Source: Batillaria attramentaria
Taxonomy: Eukaryota > Mollusca > Gastropoda > Batillariidae
Length of the DNA: 64,000 nt
Assembly: GCA_018292915.2 (NCBI GenBank)
Contig: JACVVK020000286.1
Coordinates: forward strand, 452,001 to 516,000
Reading direction: 5' to 3'
Of the stretch, positions 46,301 to 58,321 are shown one piece after another. The translations under genes and the position numbers were made by a program. Positions within the stretch are counted from its first letter, which is position 1; every line of letters starts with the position of its first letter. Under the pieces are notes generated by a model, which saw nothing but the letters and a program-made list of their open reading frames with translations, searched no databases and was not told the DNA's origin.

Positions 46301-47956
46301 AGAAGCAGCATGGCAGACAAAAGGTAAGGACCATTCTTTTGTTGATGTGATGATGATGATTGTGACCATGTGTTTCACGCTGTTCTTTGTAAGACTGAAG
46401 ACTAAACTGCCGTAATTGATGTGCAATACTTAGAAACATATCTGTCCTCTCCAACTGGAAAACAAAAATCACTGAAGACGGTGTTTCAATGAGGAAGTGG
46501 GATTTTGGAGAGAGGGGGGGTGGGGGGTGGGTGGGTTGGTCTTTACACGGAATAAGTGAGTTTTAGCTGCCTTTTGAAGGATAGGTATATATACGGCCAC
46601 TTTCCGCAAAAGCACCCTGAGCCCAATACAAGAGAGGGGAAGTTCAATCAAAGAATTTATTTCGTGGTGCCAAATGAGTAAAATTTCTGCTTGCTGATTT
46701 TGATTTGAGCGTGTGTAGCAAAGTATTGTTTTCCGGCTCTCTTTACCCCAAAGAACGAAAACAGTGTTGCGACGAAACAGCAGAGATTCAACTGCCAATG
46801 ACGTATCCATTGACAGCGCTACAGGAAACTTAGCGCGTCGCGAGGCTAGACTATAGCGGAAGAAGCTGGTGAAAACTGTATAGAACAAATTGCAAAAGTC
46901 GCAAATAAACAACTGCACTGAATCGGTCAAGGAGGGCCAAAAGATTAGTTCTTCTAAAAAGTTCTAATTGGAAAGCATTGCGTTATAAAAAAAAAATAAT
47001 AAAAAAACCAATAGAGCCATAGACAGTGATTGCTGCTGATTATATATTGCAGGATTCTTCACCTCATCTAATGAGCGCAAAGGCATGGCTGACACACACC
47101 AGTGAAAGCAAAACCAACTGACCACCCAAGATTTTAAGTGGTAAGTTTGCTCACTATTAGTCAAGGTCATATTAAAGGTCAGTTACATAGAGGACATGTG
47201 GGTCATATTGGCTCGCAATCCTGGTACTTCATCATCTTCTTAAAAATAAAATGAAAAAAAGCATGTCCATGGCCGTACAGTGCTGCGTTATAATAAAATA
47301 ATAAGATTTGTAGGAGAGAAAAAAGAGACCCACAGTGAGTGACTTGTTTTGTAAAAGAAGTACCAGCGTCGTACACCAGGAAATGTCATGCTGTAGCCTG
47401 TACAGAATACAAGGCTGGCCGGACACACAAGCAAGGTTCGTGGCACAAGTCCCAAACAAAATCTATTGTGTTTCCACGCTTTCCTTTCTACTGCGTTTCG
47501 GATTGGTTACAGGCCAAATCCTCATCAGCGGCCAGAGACCTGTTCGCAATAACATGTCAGGAATTTGTCCTCCTGTTTTTGCGAGAAATCGTAAGATTTC
47601 GTGAGTTCAATTTCTGTGGCAATGGCATACCCAGTTTTTGTTTGTTGAGAGTAGGGTAAGAGTATTATCTTTTATTTCATGAATGGCATAATTCTAAGGA
47701 TGACCTGGAGCCAAAGTCAAGGTTACATGAAATGTCAATAACATACTCGTACTAAGGCTTTGCCATTCTGGTTCTTCTTCTCCGTCTCCTGTATTAACAA
47801 ACTGGTATGCCTGTGGTTGTACAACACTGCATTGCCCATTTATACATGTATCCAATAAAAAGAAAACAAAACTGGCGGAGAGCCATAGTGATTGATTTTT
47901 GCTGATTATATTGCAGGATTCTGCATGCAGTGGCAGTGCTAGCAACACTCGGAAGT
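46301..47956. other. Region upstream of the zinc-finger pseudogene
   Basis: No coding sequence is firmly supported. ATGGCAGACAAAAG followed by a donor-like GTAAGG at 46324 could be a first exon. A block with GCTGATTATAT and a TTGCAGGATTC acceptor-like end occurs twice (about 47012-47060 and 47879-47925), suggesting a local duplication of an exon start. Confidence 0.3.
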
Positions 47957-48559
47957 ATGGCAGATGCTGACAGTAGATTCGGAGGCATTGTCCGACGTCA
48001 TTCCTTCACTTACAGATTTCCGAGAGACACACATATATATCACATATATCACCATTCTGGGCCTCGTGAAGACGGTGATTATGAATCTGCTGATTATGAC
48101 GATGACATGAAAGACCCAGATTATTGTACTGATGACGATGATTATGATGGCGGTGGTGATGATGATTGTGGTTGTGGTGATATGGATGAAAATGAAATTG
48201 ATGCTGCTGGTGGTGGTAGGGCAGACGGTGGGAGTGAGACACAAGGCACACACACTGGTGTGAAACATGACGCGAGTGGCAGTATTGGAGATGGTGTTGG
48301 GGGAAAAAAATTTGAAGTCCCAAAATTCAGTGGGAAAGCTTGGGATTAAAAGCATGCTTGTGTTTATTGTATGCAGCTGTATTCTAAAATAGCAAGGCGT
48401 TTGGAACAGGTTCATAAAGATGAGCTGGAAGTGGCAAACGCTCTCTCCTACCCACTGAAAAGTAAAGAGAGGCAAAAAATGTGGTTGGAAATCAGAAATA
48501 AAGGAGACTTTGCTCATAACAGAAAGGTCATTGCATACATGTGTCAAGGTCAGGGGTAA
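47957..48559 (+). pseudogene. Broken zinc-finger gene: acidic region, in-frame TAA, then C2H2-like domain
   Basis: One frame runs from ATG 47957 through an Asp-rich region to TAA at 48347-48349. The same frame resumes as KHACVYC at 48350 and runs to TAA at 48557-48559. The second part has C-x2-C and LEQVH around an Arg where a zinc-binding His is expected. It is followed by a segment ending EIRNKGDFAHN. I recall this arrangement (WDKKH-x-C-x2-C...R-H-L...H, then NKGxFxHN) from uncharacterised or transposon-associated animal proteins, but cannot name the family surely. The TAA falls where Lys is usual after WD. A frame change near 48545 would restore a further family-like segment. It is most likely a decayed copy. 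Confidence 0.5.
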
Positions 48560-51364
48560 TTGTTACACTAGTGACTGACTCAATGGCCAAATTTTAAGCA
48601 CTGTCACTAAGCATGTGAGTAGTGATGGCTTTGCCATTTTTTTTTAAAAATACACACAGAATCTTTTAAATTACCCCAAATTACTTTGAAATCCTTTCAA
48701 TTCCACCTGAAAACGTGTATTTCTCATGAGTGACTTTTCACCTGAAGGCACATTCATCTAACTAGATACATCTTTAGATCAAGGTACCTAGTTATATTCA
48801 TCTGCTATATTGGCTAAATTTGGTGTGTTTCACTCACAGGATTGCCCTCCTGTCATAAGCATAGACAAAGCCCAGAAGTGGAGGCTACATACAATTGTTG
48901 TTTTTAGGTTTTGTAGGTTTTGTGGAGATTACTTTTTACCATGGTAACCCAAACCCACAATATTAACATTCAGTCCATGCTCCAAGGCACCCGCCCATGT
49001 TGGCGAGGTATTAAACTCTGAATTTCAGAGTTGAAAACGGTGCAGTCCTTTGGGATGACCCTGGAAGTGTTTAGTCCAGGAACGGTACAAGGAACAAACT
49101 CACATGAATATGATTTTGCCTTCAGCTGATCAATGCAATATACACCTCCAGGTTGATTTCCCCCATGATTTTACCAATGTGCCTTGCTTTCTGTGTGTTG
49201 TGACAATATTATTCTCATGCGGCGATATCATGTTGCCCTACTTACTTGCTAATTTGTCTGCTTTTTTTTTTCTTTTTTTTTTCTTTTGGGGGGGGGGGGG
49301 GGGGGGTGTTAGAGATTTTGTGTGTGTGTGTGCCTTACATAACCACCTGGTATCTCCATACTGAAAACATGTTGCTAATAAAGGCATATAAAATGATGAT
49401 TAGAGTTTGTTGTCCCTCTCTCTCTCTCTCTCTCTCTCTCATTTCTGTGTTTTTAATTGTTTTCAAAGTCAAAGACATTTCCTTCGATATCACCATCCGA
49501 TTTAATTGTTTTACACATCATCTCATCTGAAGCATCCTCTAGGCAATGCATTTTTAGGAAGTCACCTGGAGTCAAAGTCAAAAGGGCACATGCATTTCAT
49601 ACAATCTACATGTGCTTACAATCACGCATGAGTAATTTCAACACACAATACATGCTGTGACTTTGAATTATGTTATCAAAAGGAATGTAAGTTATCGTCA
49701 ATTATGATGTACGTGTAGTCTTATTGATGTGGTTAAAGCAAGTCCTTTCTAGGTTTCAAATCCTAAAGACTCCTAGTGAGACAAGTGTGCAATCATGCTA
49801 ATACTCACATTAGTAATAATGAGGACTTACACAGGTCCTAGTGAGGCAGGTGTGCAATCATGCTCATACTCATATTACTGTTAAGTAATAATGAGGACTT
49901 ACACAGGTCCTAGTGAGGCAGGTGTGCAATCATGCTCATACTCATATTACTGTTTAGTAATAATGAGGACTTACACAGGTCCTAGTGAGGCAGGTGTGCA
50001 ATCATGCTCATACTCATATTACTGTTTAGTAATAATGAGGACTTACACAAGTCCTAGTGAGGCAGGTGTGCAATCATGCTCATACTCATATTACTGTTTA
50101 GTAATAATGAGGACTTACACAGGTCCTAGTGAGGCAGGTGTGCAATCATGCTCATACTCATATTACTGTTTAGTAATAATGAGGACTTACACAGGTCGTA
50201 GTGAGGCAGGTGTGCAATCATGCTCATACTCACATTACTATTTAGTAATAATGAGGACTTACACAGGTCCTAGTGAGGCAGGTGTGCAATCATGCTCATA
50301 CTCACATTACTATTTAGTAATAATGAGGACTTACACAGGTCCTAGTGAGGCAGGTGTGCAATCATGCTCATACTCACATTACTATTTAGTAATAATGAGG
50401 ACTTACACAGGTCCTAGTGAGGCAGGTGTGCAATCATGCTCATACTCACACTAGTACCGGGTAATAACGAAAACTCGCACAAGTCCTAGTGAAGCAGGTG
50501 TGTGATCATGCTAATACCCACACTAGTAACAATGAGGACTTACTCAAGTCTTCAGGAGGAGGATGCAGTTTCTAATTATACACTCACTGAGGACCCTCTT
50601 AAGATCGTCCACAGGGTCTAAGTCGTATTAACCCTTTGTGCGAAAGGCTGAATGCAACAACAGTTGTCAACTTGAACAGGTGTTGTGAATATTAAAACAA
50701 TGCAAGTTAGCTCTCCGTGTCTATAATAATCATTTACAATCATTACTCATTTACTGTTGGTGTATTTATCTAAAATGAGTGCAAGTTCTCTCTAGGTTTC
50801 ATGTCTCGGTGAGGCAGGTGTGCGATCATGCTAGTACTTGTAATAGTGAGGACTAACACAGGTCCTCAGGAGGAGGGTCTTGTCAGATACACAAAGTAGG
50901 TCCTCAGTAGGTAGTCTTCACAGTGCATGTACAAAGTCATATTACGTACCCACCAATGCAGTCTAATTAACGGGGTTTCCAACCGACAGTCGTCATACTG
51001 AAGGCAGCTTCATCTCATTCCACCGGCCATTTCCTCGAAAAAGCGGTATTTTCCTATAGTCCTCACGATGATGATGGAAGTTCAACGTCCTCGTCATGTA
51101 GGTTAAACAAGTATGTGTGTGTGTGTGTGTGTGTGTGTGTTCTCCCCAAAACTTGTCACACGGATTGTTAATCAATGCCTACCAGAACGCGCAAATGCAT
51201 ATATGCATGTTTAGCAAAGTGAATAAACAAGATCACTCAAATGTAATTTAACAAAAGCAACTAAAGTAACTAATTGAAGTAAGTACATTAAGTTGTTCAG
51301 GAGAACTGCCCTTCCACCACAACACATTAATAAGTGGGTGTGGGTTTGTTTTTGTTTTTTTCAG
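48560..51364. other. Intergenic DNA upstream of gene D
   Basis: No gene is supported. It holds poly-T and poly-G runs (49261-49305), (TC)n at 49417-49440, the 72-bp minisatellite (49760-50540) and a short (GT)n tract at 51114-51140. A 187-codon ORF here is the translated minisatellite. Confidence 0.5.
49760..50540. repeat. 72-bp minisatellite, nine near-identical copies
   Basis: GAGGACTTACACAGGTCCTA recurs exactly every 72 bases at 49821, 49893, 49965, 50037, 50109, 50181, 50253, 50325 and 50397. Degenerate partial copies lie on both sides, and a further diverged copy near 50810-50875. Because 72 is a multiple of three, one frame stays open for 187 codons, but it has no sign of being a gene. 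Copies differ at only a few bases, pointing to recent expansion or homogenisation. Confidence 0.95.
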
Positions 51365-51402
51365 ATCCTGAGTAATTGAGTATTAGTGTCTCTACCAGCA
51401 TA
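51365..51402 (+). other. Probable 5' untranslated exon start of gene D
   Basis: A strong acceptor (gtttttttcag) ends at 51364, only 38 bases before the start codon, with in-frame stops in between. This is the clearest case for an upstream non-coding exon in the family. Confidence 0.5.
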
Positions 51403-53503
51403 ATGGAAAAACAGATCAAGTCTGACTCGCCAAAGGACAAGCCTTCCCAGGGAACTAAGCAGAAAGGCGCAAAATCAAACAAAATTTCTAAATCAAACGA
51501 AGACCTTCTCCAAAGAGAAGAAACCCACCAGAAAATTTTGATTGGGAAGAAAGAAAAGCCCCCCAAAGAGCAAGTGAAATCAAGTCCAGACAACCGTGCC
51601 AAAATTACAAAAGAAATTGACGAGGTCCCAACGGACAGCTTGGAACCTGTGGCTAGCGGAGACGGTGTTTTCGACCACCCTGACAGAAAACCCTCCCACT
51701 CATGCCCTTCAAAGCAGGAAGATACCGTTGAACGCAATTCATCACAAGAACGAGTAACGTGGACAGACTTGCCTGAAAAGAATGCTACGCTTTCATTTTC
51801 CGCCAAACGACCAGAAACGTCTTCAAGTTTATGTTGTCTCCCTTCTGCGCCGCTCCCGTCGTCGTCACAGACAGTGGAAGTAGGTTTTGTGACTGATCTG
51901 TCTTATAATGGTGCCATCCCTGCAGAAAACAAAAATTTCAGCCTTAAGCCACATGAACCTGAGACGCCAAAATCTTCTTCCACACTTAGAGAAAACAAAA
52001 ACACGCAGGATTCTTTTGGCGCGTTTTCAATTAAAGGCAGTAGCAGCTCCAAAGCTGAACGTGTTCAGGCAGACGTCATCACTTCCAGTGAAACACACAA
52101 AGCAACTGACAACATAGTCACTGCCACTGAAACATCACTGAATCAGGCAATAGGCAACACTGCCACTAAGACACATACGACAGTAGAAAACGCACATGAG
52201 AAGGTAGAAACCACTACCATTAACACACAAAATAAAGTAGACAACACAACAACAGATACACACCAGAAAACAGACAATGCTACAATTAATACACATCAAG
52301 TAACGGGAAACGATAGCATACATCCGCTAGTGGACAACACTGCCACACAGACACAACAGGCAGCGGGCAGCACCACCATGCAAATGCATCAGGCAGTATA
52401 CAACACGTTCACTGACAAACACCAGAAAGTAAAAACCATTGCCACTGACACACATCAAAAGGTAGACAAAGCTGTGGTTGACACACATCATAAAATAGAA
52501 AGCCCTGCCACCGACAAATATCAGGTAGGGGAACGCATTGCCAATGAAATAAATCAGGAAGTGGACAAAACTGCCACAAGCACATGCCAGACAGAGGTCG
52601 GCACTGGCAATGAAACATATCAGACAGTAGACACCCGTCAGGTAGGGAACAATACTACTCCTAGCACAAATCAGGCAGTGTACTACACTCACTCCGAGAC
52701 AGATCAGCGTGTAGACAGCACGAACACTGACACACACCAGGCAGTGAACAACACTACCACAAACGCACATGAGACAGAGGTCAGCACTGGCAATGAAACA
52801 TATCTGACAGTGGACACCCGTCAGGTAGGGTACAAGACCACTCCTAGCACAAATCAGGCAGTGGATAACACTCCCTCCGAGACAGATCAGCGTGTAGACA
52901 GCACGAACACTGACACACATCAGGCAGTGAACAACACTACCAGAAAAACACACCAGGCACTGCACAACACTGCTGCTAGCCATGCACTGGACAGTACCAT
53001 CCCTGGTATAAATCAGTGTCGGGACAACACTGCCACTGAGACACGTCGAGCAGTGGAAAGCACGATCGGCCACGCACATCAGGGTGTGGACAATACTACC
53101 AGTGACACACGTCAGACAGGATGCAATACTTCCACTCACACAGATCCATCCAACGGCCAACAAAGTCCTGAGATACTACTGTGTCTGCCACGCCCAATAG
53201 ACGACCGGCCATCTCATAGGTACCAAGCACTACATGGCCATTCCCAGTCAAGACGTGTCCCAGCAGAAGATCCCGTACTGGGCTCCTCAGCAAGTCTTCT
53301 CCGTAACATTGGAGTCAGTACCAGTACACAGCCAAGCTCAAACGTTAATGTGTCACTACAACGGCCAGGGCTTCGGGAATCCGCGTTTCAGCAAGGGGTA
53401 TCTAGCCTCCAAGGTCATACCAGAAGAGAACAAGGTGATTATCAAGACTCCGTGGCTGACATGCAGGACGGGATTGTCGCCTCAGATTCGAGAGATCTTC
53501 GAG
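51403..53503 (+). CDS. Gene D exon 1: long N-terminal region with 11-residue repeats
   Basis: This is the first coding exon of gene D, which joins 51403-53503, 53805-53857, 54344-54398 and 55409-55644 into an exact 814-residue frame. The first ATG is at 51403. Of 700 encoded residues, about 230-580 are tandem 11-residue repeats of the type T-H-Q-x-V-D-N-T-x-T-D, roughly 30 units. A 61-residue block is duplicated in tandem (397-457 and 458-518; DNA 52591-52773 and 52774-52956). The 11-residue period and T-x-Q-x-V pattern recall LEA-type amphipathic repeats; this is only a resemblance. The N-terminal 100 residues are Lys-rich. Donor GTAAGA at 53504 leaves phase 1. A 278-codon antisense frame over the repeat is a shadow. 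Confidence 0.87.
52090..53150 (+). repeat. Coding 33-bp minisatellite in gene D
   Basis: Units of 33 bases centred on ACACATCAGGCAGTGGACAA encode the 11-residue repeats. Most units keep the period exactly; a few are 18-27 bases. A higher-order 183-base duplication spans 52591-52956. Confidence 0.9.
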
Positions 53504-53527
53504 GTAAGATTTTTGACACTAAAGGCA

Positions 53528-53573
53528 AGTTTGTATTGTATTGTATTGTATTGTATTGTATTGTATTGTATTG
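53528..53573. repeat. (TTGTA)n microsatellite in gene D intron 1
   Basis: About nine TATTG units follow the splice donor by 25 bases. They extend the unspliced frame with an LYCIV repeat that is not part of the protein. Confidence 0.95.
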
Positions 53574-53804
53574 AGGTTATTTTTTTCGCCTGGTACTAGG
53601 TACTGTAGAAAGTCATGTGCACAGTGAAAATATAAATTCACAGAATCCTTGGTCTACACCGGCACAGCATCGAGAAAATTTTGTTCGAAGGAAACGGTGC
53701 CACGCTGACGTACACACTACAGATGCGGTGAATTTTTACGGTGTCTGTATACAGTCAACAGTGCAGTTGTTATACTTATAGCCTAGCTGTCTTTGAATTT
53801 TCAG

Positions 53805-53857
53805 AGTCATCAGGAGAGCTGTCAGGACCGTTCGACCTTGCTGATCACACAAACGAG
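53805..53857 (+). CDS. Gene D exon 2 (micro-exon)
   Basis: This 53-base exon lies between acceptor attttcag (ending 53804) and donor GTAAGC (53858). It enters in phase 1 and leaves in phase 0. It encodes residues 701-718. Its end (ACACAAACGAG|GTAAG) resembles that of gene A exon 2 (CACCTGTTCAATGCGAG|GTAAT). Confidence 0.78.
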
Positions 53858-54343
53858 GTAAGCTACCTGTTTACTCCTGCTGCTGCTCATTTTAACACAA
53901 TGGCATGTAGGCTTTTTTAAAGCGGCAATTCACTTTATTGTAAGTCTTACTTACGAGAGTGGGAAAATGAGTCAGGATCTTTATGGTCACCATAACCAAC
54001 CCTGAGCAAGAGTAAACTGTGAGATAGTTCTGTAGAACTGGGAACAAAGTGAGAGCGAGATAGTGTGCCGCAGGTCCCAATGAATTAAAATAATTTCCAA
54101 AGCACAAGACTACAGAAATGTAAAACGTAAGCATAATGAGGCTTGACAACTGCTGAACTGCTGAAGAAAGCACTCTTGACACGCTTCACTTCAAATACAT
54201 ATATTCAAATCAAATCACTTCTGCCAATGTAAAAGGGGTGAGGGGTCGAGGGGCAAGGCTTTTATGGGCCATGATGGCTAAGGGTGGGGGCAGGTGTTCA
54301 GAACTGACGAGTCACACTTGTCTGTTCTGTTTGTATTGTTCAG

Positions 54344-54398
54344 GGTGATGCTGTCGACCTATTTGTGCCTGGCTTAGCAGGACATCGGAATATGCCCA
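54344..54398 (+). CDS. Gene D exon 3 (micro-exon)
   Basis: This 55-base exon lies between acceptor tattgttcag (ending 54343) and donor GTAAGT (54399). It enters in phase 0 and leaves in phase 1. It encodes residues 719-736. Confidence 0.78.
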
Positions 54399-54476
54399 GT
54401 AAGTCGTATGTTAAGTTACTAGTATGAAAATGTGACGCTTGCAATTTGTGTATGTAACTGTGAATATATATGACCA

Positions 54477-54544
<68 letters not shown>

Positions 54545-55333
54545 TTTTAATTTTCTTCCACAACCTGCGTTGTCTATGCATTTATCATTTTATGCGTCTT
54601 TTTAACAATAAAAATAAATCAGAAGTCTAACATTGTTCCAAATATAGATAAACACAATTTCTCACGTAGCTTGCTTTAAAGACACCTATTCTCACCAAGA
54701 TTCAAGAGTGGTAACTGAGGGGGAAAAGTCCGGTGCTTAAGACAAAGCGACCATACTCAAGATTTGCAGCGTTGTAAAATAATAATAAAAAAAGACTTTA
54801 ATTTGCTTTTAAATCTTTGTCCGGAACCACGAGCATTATTTTTATTTTTTCGCTTTCAGAAAATCTCACCCTTTTTTTTTGATAACCTTTAACAGCTTGC
54901 AGCAGGTTAAGATGACACATGTGGGTGGTACCGTAATTACCGACGTGATTAAATGTATACATGTAAGTAGTATATATTTATTCGTGGGCAACCCCACTTT
55001 TTATGTCAGTGCGGCGGAAAAGAGTCTGTAACTCATACTTTTCACGCTTCGCAATCAGACAATCAATGAATCAATCAATCTGTCAAATTTTCTCTACAGA
55101 AGAAGAAACTAATCAACACAACAACAAACACCTCAAACAACCCCAGACTACCTGAACAAACAAACTGAAATCAACGAAACAAACAAACTGAAATCAACGA
55201 AACAAACAGAAAATAAAAATTCGCATTGCACTGCAGACTTCTTTAGTCTAAAACTTTGACTCGGTGCGACTGAGTACAGTCACAAAGAGAAAGAAACTAA
55301 AAAGCTACTTTGTCAGCACATATGCCACAATGA

Positions 55334-55390
<57 letters not shown>

Positions 55391-55408
55391 CGCGCGCGTG
55401 ATTTGCAG
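54399..55408. other. Gene D intron 3
   Basis: This 1,010-base intron holds (GT)n at 54478-54536 and a second (GT)n at 55341-55386. The second is followed by GCGTGCGCGCGCG and then only ATTTGCAG before the RING exon, so the acceptor has almost no pyrimidine tract. Confidence 0.7.
55341..55386. repeat. (GT)n microsatellite beside the gene D RING exon acceptor
   Basis: About 23 GT units end 22 bases before the acceptor at 55408. Confidence 0.95.
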
Positions 55409-55644
55409 GTGATCAAGTCCTTGCCGTCCTGATCTCCAGTTTTGGTTGGGGGAGGCCTGGAGGAGGACAGCCTTACCCGCGTGTCTGCTTTTTGTGTCGT
55501 GCTCGCTGCGTGAACGTTATCTTCTACAATTGTCTTCATGTCCTCGTCTGTCGTATCTGCGCTAGACGCTATCGGGTGTGTCCCCGCTGTGGCCGAGACC
55601 GTCGGTTCTCTGTCTTCGATCCTGATCACCTCGCTCCAGACTGA
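55409..55644 (+). CDS. Gene D exon 4: C-terminal RING finger (C3HC4)
   Basis: The terminal exon starts after acceptor atttgcag (ending 55408), in phase 1, and ends at TGA 55642-55644. It encodes residues 737-814. The RING ligands are C763, C766, C778, H780, C784, C787, C794 and C797, giving C-x2-C-x11-C-x-H-x3-C-x2-C-x6-C-x2-C, identical in spacing to gene B. The RING is Arg-rich (RICARRYRVCPRC) and its tail is longer and polar (17 residues), unlike the hydrophobic tails of genes A and C. A donor-like GTAAGA starts at 55648, three bases after the stop, with a strong acceptor (ccttccacag) at 56191, so the 3' untranslated region is probably spliced. Confidence 0.88.
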
Positions 55645-56945
55645 AAAGTAAGATCAAAATCAGATCATTTGATAACATTACTGGATCACATGACATGATA
55701 GCGCATCACAGCACAGCACAACACTTCCCTTCACTCCACTTCAAATATATAATCGAATGAAATGTGAAAATCAGTTGAATACAACCACACTTCACTTGTA
55801 AAACAGAACACACCTCTGCTGCACTGGTGACAAATGTAACATCAAAGAAGTCAGTGACACTCTTAAATTCCTTTTCCTTCTGTTTTGTTAATTCACAATT
55901 TTCATCGCCAACCTGCGGTACTGAATGACTATCTTCTCGTCCAAGCCATTCCTAAGAAAGTCACAATAAGTGTTACATTCGGTTGTTTTAACTCCGACCT
56001 CTACAAGAGAAACTGTGCCGCTATGACTAGAGAAAAGACACTTTGTAGTGTAGTTTTGCGTCGCAGATTTGCCAGGCACTCTGAACTGCCTGAAATATTT
56101 CCCGGTTCGAAAACATGTCTTTCCTTATCAATTTGCTAATCATCTGTGTCCTAATTTACTGTTGCTTTCAGTATCTTTTTCCCTTCCACAGATGCGCAGC
56201 CCAGCAAAAGATGAATATGCATTGACAGAAGGCCAACGTCTTCCATCTGCCCACCATCGTGTCGCTGACGTTTCTTCTTATCTTGGGGTTGCACGGAACA
56301 AGAAGAGTACTGCATTGATTACCTCTGGCTGAGAAACTGGACCCTATCTGCAGATTCTTCAGACTCAGTTTCAGACTGCCTAACTTGGGAGACAGTGTTA
56401 GCGGGGACTTCCAGGCTATTTCAGACTACCAAGCAAGACGCAGAAGCTGTTTGGTGGACTTCTTCTGCACCAAGATGGCTGCTGGAAGGGATTATTCTGC
56501 ATCGATTCTGAAGTCTGAAGTTCCTCTCAAATGTGGCGATACTGTGTCTAAATATGAAAATGCACAAGCAGCACTGTTGTAATGTGTTGGTAAAACTAAA
56601 AGAGATTTTTTTTGGGTTGATACCGCTCCTTTGTGTCACTAAGATGAGCAGCCATCCGACAGAAAAATGAGTGTCAGCCCTAGGCACCTTTCTATTACTC
56701 AGATGGAAGTATTCGAAGGGTAGTGGCACTCATCCATCTTGTTTACACCACCACCTCCCGTGTTTACCCCTCAATTGACAAGTGCCTTCTGCGTGTCAGT
56801 GGTTTCTTGGGGACTGCATAGGTTTGGATGGATGGCTGGATGGATGTTAAGTAACTTAATGCTCTTCTGTCACGAGGATGGCTTAAAGACAAGAAAACTG
56901 GAAATGATCCCGCACAAAATTTGGCGACCGACACAAAGGAGGAAT

Positions 56946-57005
56946 TGGTGAGTGAGTTTTTAGGGCTTAACGCCGCGCAAGCCACAAAGACTGATTCGCG
57001 GACCA
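56946..57005 (+). repeat. Dispersed core repeat copy
   Basis: GGTGAGTGAGTTTTTAGGGC is followed by TTAACGCCGCGCAAGCCACA and AAGACTGATTCGCGG. It matches the heads of 27584-27790 and 7212-7660. Homology fades soon after 57005. Confidence 0.75.
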
Positions 57006-58014
57006 ATGACCAATGCTCATTACCCCCATCTTCACTCTCCCTCAACTGCCCTGACCCCCGGGAACCGGAGAACTTTGAGTGTTTGCATGCAAGACATGTA
57101 CGGATGTACGAATTTCTTTGAGATGTTTGATTCAGTCCACTGGCAGGTAGCCCTGTCAAATCCGTGGAATGATGATAATGCCGTAAATGAGCGTGAAAGA
57201 GTGTGCCTGTGAAACGTCTCTGTCCCGGACTAGCCTTTCCTGTGACTTTCACATGTAGTTGTGCGTGAGCTAAGGGTGGCAGGGGAGAGTTCGTGTACTT
57301 GTGATACTGGTTTCTCTGTACTGAGTGAGGCCCTTCTCTTAATATCCATGGCACTTTGGAAATGAGCCACAGAACAGGAAACAGCTTATAGGGCCCTGCA
57401 TACGTATATATATGCTGATAATTAATGCTGAAAGATCTGATTTATACTTCGTAAATGAGCCACAGAAAAAGAATTTCGGCACTGCATGAATACTGAAATT
57501 TAATGCTGACAGATCTGAGTTTATACATATTTGTTGGAGTGAATCTTTCAAAAGAAAAAATAAGAATTTCCTTTAAATGTTTTTGGGGTAGCAAATACTG
57601 GGTATGAAGCCAAATACTAGGCTTACCCGACATTGAGTACCGTAAGATGTCAAGTACCTAAAGGTACCACCAGAAAAAAATGTACCAAATAGGCAAGAAG
57701 GGCCTTTGGTTTAACCAGTACTATACTATAAAGTTGAAAAACATTCTCAGACATTTTGAAGACACATTTCTAGTCACGCTTGATGTTCATTATACTGTTG
57801 TTTTTGTTTCATTTATTTACAGTATTGAATTTCGATAGTTTTTTTAACCAATCAGCAGCATACGTTTACTGATAATATTTTTAATATGAATATTTTTTAG
57901 CAGCTGCTGTTGACGAGAATGATACTGATCATGGACTGTGCACGAATGCGAAGCTGAACAATGATCGCAAGTAAGATGAAATAATAATAAACCATGTGCG
58001 AAGACTCTCAGAGG

Positions 58015-58017
<3 letters not shown>

Positions 58018-58046
<29 letters not shown>

Positions 58047-58195
58047 CTGTGTGTCTGTGTGTCTGTGTGAGAGAGAGAGAGATGAAAAACAATTCCAAGG
58101 GCGAAAGACTAAGTGACTAAGTTAGGTGCCAAGTCCTTACATATACCTTGTGTCCGGCCTCGAGCTACTTCGACCCGGGGTACTTCACGCACGCA

Positions 58196-58240
<45 letters not shown>

Positions 58241-58285
58241 CAGTACAAGTTAAAGCTAGCATCTACTGTATACAACCCAAAAAGC

Positions 58286-58321
<36 letters not shown>
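58018..58321. repeat. Cluster of (GT)n(GA)n, (ACGC)n(AC)n and (GA)n microsatellites
   Basis: (GT)n with TCTG interruptions and (GA)n lie at 58018-58082, (ACGC)n then (AC)n at 58188-58240, and (GA)n with one break at 58287-58321. Confidence 0.95.

Noticed and set aside
47339..47659. Possible THAP-like zinc finger (C-x4-C then FPRFP)
   Set aside because: No downstream C-x2-H pair or AVPTIF-type end is present, and the spacing does not fit the THAP domain.
49891..50454. 187-codon plus-strand ORF with 24-residue repeats
   Set aside because: It is the translation of the 72-bp minisatellite. The period is a multiple of three, so the frame stays open by arithmetic, and there is no domain or splice context.
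52327..53163. 278-codon minus-strand ORF
   Set aside because: It is antisense to the 33-bp coding repeat of gene D, with Cys/Val-rich composition explained by the complement of the sense codons.
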